In this document: positions 61,401-64,000 of the stretch, piece after piece
Layout of the letters: each line of letters begins with the position of its first letter
Position numbering within the stretch: position 1 is the stretch's first letter
Assembly (NCBI GenBank): GCA_023415055.1
Contig: JAEZLZ010000065.1
Location: 62,001-126,000, forward strand
Direction: 5' to 3'
Length of the DNA stretch: 64,000 nt
Source: Bacillota bacterium
Lineage (GTDB): Bacteria; Bacillota; Clostridia; Lachnospirales; Lachnospiraceae
Made by a program: the position numbers and the translations under genes
Notes under the pieces: model-generated
Told to the model about the DNA's origin: nothing
The model's input: only the letters and a program-made list of their open reading frames with translations
The model's database searches: none

Positions 61401-61908
61401 ACATCGTCTCTACCGGGAAGCCCTCTGCTTCCAACGCCTTATAATCCTGCTCCGTGAATCTGAGTCCGATCTCCTCCAGTTTCAGAATGCTCTCCCGAGT
61501 ATTATTCTTTTTTTCTGCTTTCTTCAATTTCTGTTCCTTCTGCGTAAGAACAGTCTCCCAGTCGGTCTCCTTTACCTTGAGTCCCTTGACGATCTTACGA
61601 AGTTCCTTCACATTACCGGTAAGAAGTCTCAGTTCAACCTCTGAACCATATGCTCTGACCACCTCAAACGCCTTCTTCTCTCCGGGAATTACATTTTGAA
61701 GTACTTCCTTGGAAGCGATTACCTTCTGCCCGCCAAAATCAAGCGTTACCTGCTCTTCTACAGAGACGACGGTACCCGTAACTATTTGGCCCGGTGTCAG
61801 TTTTGCAAGACTATCTTTATTTTTATCATTTTCAACAGCCGCAGTTGTCCCGTTATTCTTGCCGACAGCCATCTCATTGCCTATTTCCACCGAAATACTA
61901 TTATTCAT
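58402..61908 (-). CDS. Very large FliK-like protein (DUF6240-like)
   Basis: 1168 residues, hydrophilic, largely helical, no signal peptide. Near the N-terminus LTPGQIVTGTVVSVEEQVTLDFGGQKVIASKEVLQNVIPGEKKAFEVVRAYGSEVELRLL resembles the start of FliK-type proteins. The centre has many repeated helical units (LTEQDYKALEAEGFPVETM, LPVTKQNLDRISKAL, EPTLENIYKAY, GYEVTQEKLADARWLLENKLPLT, LNPLNMPIDELNQTI). The C-terminus (MNLTILHGGQISGRVSVTAWSEELGDIKAEFSLKDHNLVGFIACDRRDGVEKLQ) resembles the FliK hook-length domain. The ATG at 61908 follows GGAGG by 5 nt. Next to flagellin; role in hook-length control is inferred. I recall the core as DUF6240. Confidence 0.7.
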   Translation of the reverse strand: MNNSISVEIGNEMAVGKNNGTTAAVENDKNKDSLAKLTPGQIVTGTVVSVEEQVTLDFGGQKVIASKEVLQNVIPGEKKAFEVVRAYGSEVELRLLTGNVKELRKIVKGLKVKETDWETVLTQKEQKLKKAEKKNNTRESILKLEEIGLRFTEQDYKALEAEGFPVETMSIGGLYEAINRIKSDRQYPSQKDAVVRRETTAKKIGETELTVRLREENLPVTKQNLDRISKALTLSDTVSCIDEKAMKYLIRKDVEPTLENIYKAYYSQNSKHTEKVEELTDQEWTELKDQVKAVIQDAGYEVTQEKLADARWLLENKLPLTVRTFTYKVQLGEIKQNTDPNRILDRILDGMKSGTAPEDVSLANESIPAIHQILSDINSIGNEAVNYAVRERLELNIKKLAQVQEGIAKGKIPAEDTGKLIEEQVIEREILPAKEMDAPLTLENPPTEENPLTRDEYEQTKARRQLEEIRLKMTVEAAGRLVKKGISIETEKLEKVVEELRKLEDSYYKRLLSEAEAEGTPSAIDTLKTTTQSMEQLRKLPSSVLGATLTQNVEQTIPELITSGARLQADYAKAGIAYETLATVPDARYGDSIKKAFTNMDSLLEELSIENTEANKRAVRILGYNQMEITTENLDRVKAFDQEVTSLIQNLHPAVTVRMIKEGLNPLNMPIDELNQTIDHMKEEQGITSEDRFSTYLYKLEKDNQITPEDRKAYIGVYRLLYQVEKSDGAALGSVIKADQEVTLSHLLTALQTGRKGRISAVINDEFGLVAELKRGTESISEQLKSFTDSTTEAIAEAKEKETQIEQQTKYLNRILKQLTEEISPQKLQSLSQDMLQSGTTPNLMDTVLSQSAGMGTENAGLWETIKNIPVEKLLEQLKNTEETENTTGELYAGKVAQLRELGKGSEQSLRFLNDYQMTGSPQNIMIANHILSNGLSPIVRLLKRQNENNDENSENVLKEINEVSDTLFDKSSMNEAYESLEAQAKETLTRACSEETLDRNKLTELRSIGQQITFLRQLASREFYQIPVETDKGITNMNLTILHGGQISGRVSVTAWSEELGDIKAEFSLKDHNLVGFIACDRRDGVEKLQAQSAVIDKAVKEYNINLKQLDFGITGKEKDNYGYPNPQTTGQGITTGKETERSLYRLAKAMVQMVRLAENTADNAET

Positions 61909-62122
61909 CGTTACCTCCATCATGCCAAAGAAACATGATTCATCATCACGCTTTGTATTTCGGATGAAAAGCCGGAAAACTTAACCGGACCTTTGACTTA
62001 TCCCCGGGAGGGAAATATTTCATAGGATGCTTCTTACTTGACAGTATTTCGAATAAATATGAAATAACAATAATTTTATGGCGAATCCCCTCCGGATATC
62101 GCCGTACTACAGGAGGTCCCCC

Positions 62123-63886
62123 ATGCGTATAGCGCTTAGAAAGCGAGTAATTGCCTTCATCTTCGGTCTGTGTCTCATCCTAACCCTTGGCGGCTGCAGT
62201 ATTCAGACAAAGCAGGAAAAACAGCAGCACCGATTTGATGATTTTATGAATAATCTGTTTTTGCAAGAGGTTCAATCCGATAGTCTCTCTCTGAATTATA
62301 CCCTTGCAGAACCGGAGAATTACGGTATCAATCAAACGGAAGCCACCTTTGGTGAGTATAGCATCAGCCATATGAAGGAAGAACATGTAATATCAGAAAA
62401 TGAGCTGAATCACCTACAGACTTTTGATTATGAGCTCCTGACCAAGGACCAGAAGCTGACCTATGATATTGTAAAACAATATCTTGAGATGGATCTGGCG
62501 CTTGGTAAATATAATTACTACTATGAGTGCCTTGGTCCAACTACCGGAATCCAGGCTCAGCTTCCGATTCTTCTTGCTGAATACAGCTTCTACAAGAAGA
62601 AGGATATCGATGAATATCTCAGTCTTCTCCCCGGAATTTATGATTATTTCTCCGACATCATTCAGTTTGAACAGGAGAAATCTGCACAGGGGCTTTTTAT
62701 GAGTGATGCTGTTGCAGAACGAATTATTGCTCAATGTGAAGCCTTTATTGCTGATCCCGGAAACAATTTTTTGATTACCTACTTTAACGAGAAAATCTCA
62801 GGGTATACGAATCTATCCGAGAAAGTGAAGTCTGAATATAAAGCAGCAAACAGGGAAATAATCATTACTAGTGTTATTCCCGCCTATGAGATGCTGATTG
62901 AAGCCTTACAGGCGTTAAAAGGTACAGGAACCAATGACGCTGGACTATACTATTATCCAGAGGGCAAAGACTATTATGCCTGTCTCGCAAAATATAAAAC
63001 CGGCTCCAATAAGAGCATGGAGGAGATGATCAATCTACTGGAAACCGCCATTACCGACGGTATCGTAGACATTACTTCACTTACACTGACTGATAAGAAA
63101 ATCATTGATAAATATATGGATTTCAATTCCTTTCCTATTACAGACCCTAAGGATATCCTCCTTGATTTAAAATCTGATATTGCGAATGATTTTCCTCAGA
63201 CTGTACCAGTGAGCTGCAGATTCAAATATGTACCGGAATCTCTGGCGAATTATTTAAGCCCGGCTATGTATCTGGTGCCTCCCATCGACAACTATCAGAA
63301 TAATGATATTTACATCAACGGAAAGGATGAAAAGACCCTTTCTATGATCTACACCACCGTAGCACATGAGGGTTATCCCGGTCATATGTATCAGTGTGTT
63401 TATTTTCGCAGTAAGAATCCGGCTCCGATCAGGAATGTTCTGAATTTCATGGGTTATGATGAGGGCTGGGCAACCTATGTAGAGATGGCCTCTTATTACT
63501 ATGCGGGGTTGGACCAAAACCTGGCTGAGTTCCTGCGCGCCAATAATATCGTAATTCTATGCATGTATGCCCGTGCAGATATCGGGATTCATTATGAGGG
63601 TTGGTCAAAGAAGACTACAATGAAATATGTGATGAACTATATCGGTGATTCTGATATTGCTGAACTCATCTATAACACCCTCTTAGAGGAACCGGCAATC
63701 TATCTTCCTTATGCCGTAGGGTACCTTGAGATAGAGCAGCTTAAGAGTAAAGCAGCATCTGCTCTGGGTGACAGTTTCGTAACCAAGGATTTTCACAAGT
63801 TCCTGCTGGATATCGGTCCGGCACAGTTCGGAGTAATTGAGGATTATATGGATGCTTGGATTGACCCTAATTCCAATCAAAATTGA
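62123..63886 (+). CDS. DUF885 zinc-peptidase lipoprotein
   Basis: 587-residue surface lipoprotein. Signal peptide with lipobox TLGGC, then a DUF885 domain with the zinc motif HEGYPGH (415-421) and a downstream Glu in YDEGWATYVE. DUF885 proteins are gluzincin-type peptidases of unknown substrate. The ATG at 62123 has AGGAGG 6 nt upstream; an earlier in-frame ATG has no site. Monocistronic. Confidence 0.9.
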   Translation: MRIALRKRVIAFIFGLCLILTLGGCSIQTKQEKQQHRFDDFMNNLFLQEVQSDSLSLNYTLAEPENYGINQTEATFGEYSISHMKEEHVISENELNHLQTFDYELLTKDQKLTYDIVKQYLEMDLALGKYNYYYECLGPTTGIQAQLPILLAEYSFYKKKDIDEYLSLLPGIYDYFSDIIQFEQEKSAQGLFMSDAVAERIIAQCEAFIADPGNNFLITYFNEKISGYTNLSEKVKSEYKAANREIIITSVIPAYEMLIEALQALKGTGTNDAGLYYYPEGKDYYACLAKYKTGSNKSMEEMINLLETAITDGIVDITSLTLTDKKIIDKYMDFNSFPITDPKDILLDLKSDIANDFPQTVPVSCRFKYVPESLANYLSPAMYLVPPIDNYQNNDIYINGKDEKTLSMIYTTVAHEGYPGHMYQCVYFRSKNPAPIRNVLNFMGYDEGWATYVEMASYYYAGLDQNLAEFLRANNIVILCMYARADIGIHYEGWSKKTTMKYVMNYIGDSDIAELIYNTLLEEPAIYLPYAVGYLEIEQLKSKAASALGDSFVTKDFHKFLLDIGPAQFGVIEDYMDAWIDPNSNQN

Positions 63887-63925
63887 AAATCCTATTCAAA
63901 ATGTCAGATTGTAGTATTTTTAACA

Positions 63926-63954
63926 TTGACATTTACAAGCATCAGTTCTATACT
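63926..63954 (+). promoter_or_regulatory. Consensus promoter at the window end
   Basis: TTGACA (63926-63931), 17-nt spacer, TATACT (63949-63954). The gene it serves lies beyond 64000. Confidence 0.75.
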
Positions 63955-64000
63955 TAATATGGCGGACAATTGATAAATATACAATTCAAGTTCTATCTAT

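Overview
The window looks like chromosome of an anaerobic, spore-forming, flagellated clostridium, most likely Lachnospiraceae (a Lachnoclostridium/Anaerocolumna-like plant-glycan degrader). Reasons: moderate-to-low GC by eye, strong AGGAGG ribosome binding sites, sporulation genes (spoIID-like, bofA, a LysM-GH18 spore-type protein), a monoderm Tad pilus locus with DUF5702/FHA accessory genes, and flagellin next to a very large FliK-like protein. The assignment rests on gene content and remembered families; no database search was run. No rRNA, tRNA, IS element or CRISPR array was seen.

Layout. 1-4163 (minus): alpha-glucan operon lacI - GH13_20 glycosidase - ABC solute-binding lipoprotein (cut by the window edge), with a consensus promoter and a 24-bp palindromic operator on the lacI start. 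4735-7878 (minus): sugar-1-phosphate operon, nucleotidyltransferase - nahK-type kinase - galE. 7880-8259 holds a striking multi-arm inverted-repeat element. 8260-12827: single genes (PocR-AraC regulator, a broken VOC gene, cutC, nitroreductase, ThuA-like, TipA-type MerR). 13071-19158 (minus): mannoside operon GH38 - ROK kinase - GntR - long ManA. 19167-24810: probable sporulation block (two tandem DUF6143-like proteins, a double-P-loop ATPase, an apparently catalytically dead LysM-GH18 protein, a methyltransferase-TPR protein); three transcription units carry sigma-E/K-like -10 boxes. 24913-32189: DbpA-type helicase, a SpoIID-like protein, and a MoxR - DUF58 - transglutaminase operon. 32481-42474: housekeeping and singletons (mtnN, TSCPD protein - murG with a structured leader, HIT, orphan histidine kinase, flavodoxin-SCP2 fusion, rhomboid, glpK, a lipoprotein hydrolase). 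42779-54814 (minus): ten-gene Tad pilus operon. 54969-64000: bofA/yaaL, a degenerate 18-bp tandem-repeat array, fliS - flagellin, a 1168-residue FliK-like protein, and a DUF885 metallopeptidase lipoprotein.

How the genes work together. The sugar operons pair intracellular glycosidases with kinases and a regulator each. The Tad locus has an ATPase (TadA), two platform proteins (TadB, TadC), a TadZ whose Walker A is degenerate, a Flp-type pilin, TadE-type minor pilins, a short prepilin peptidase and an FHA protein, with no outer-membrane parts, as expected for a Gram-positive.

Most unusual signals: an 18-bp perfect inverted repeat around 94 bp of AT-rich DNA inside the Tad operon (possible invertible switch or small mobile element), a TadE gene whose only well-placed start is ATA, a TadE protein with duplicated HxxxxC...CxxC modules, the multi-arm element at 7947-8143, the tandem repeats downstream of fliS, and two spore peptidoglycan enzymes lacking their expected catalytic glutamate.
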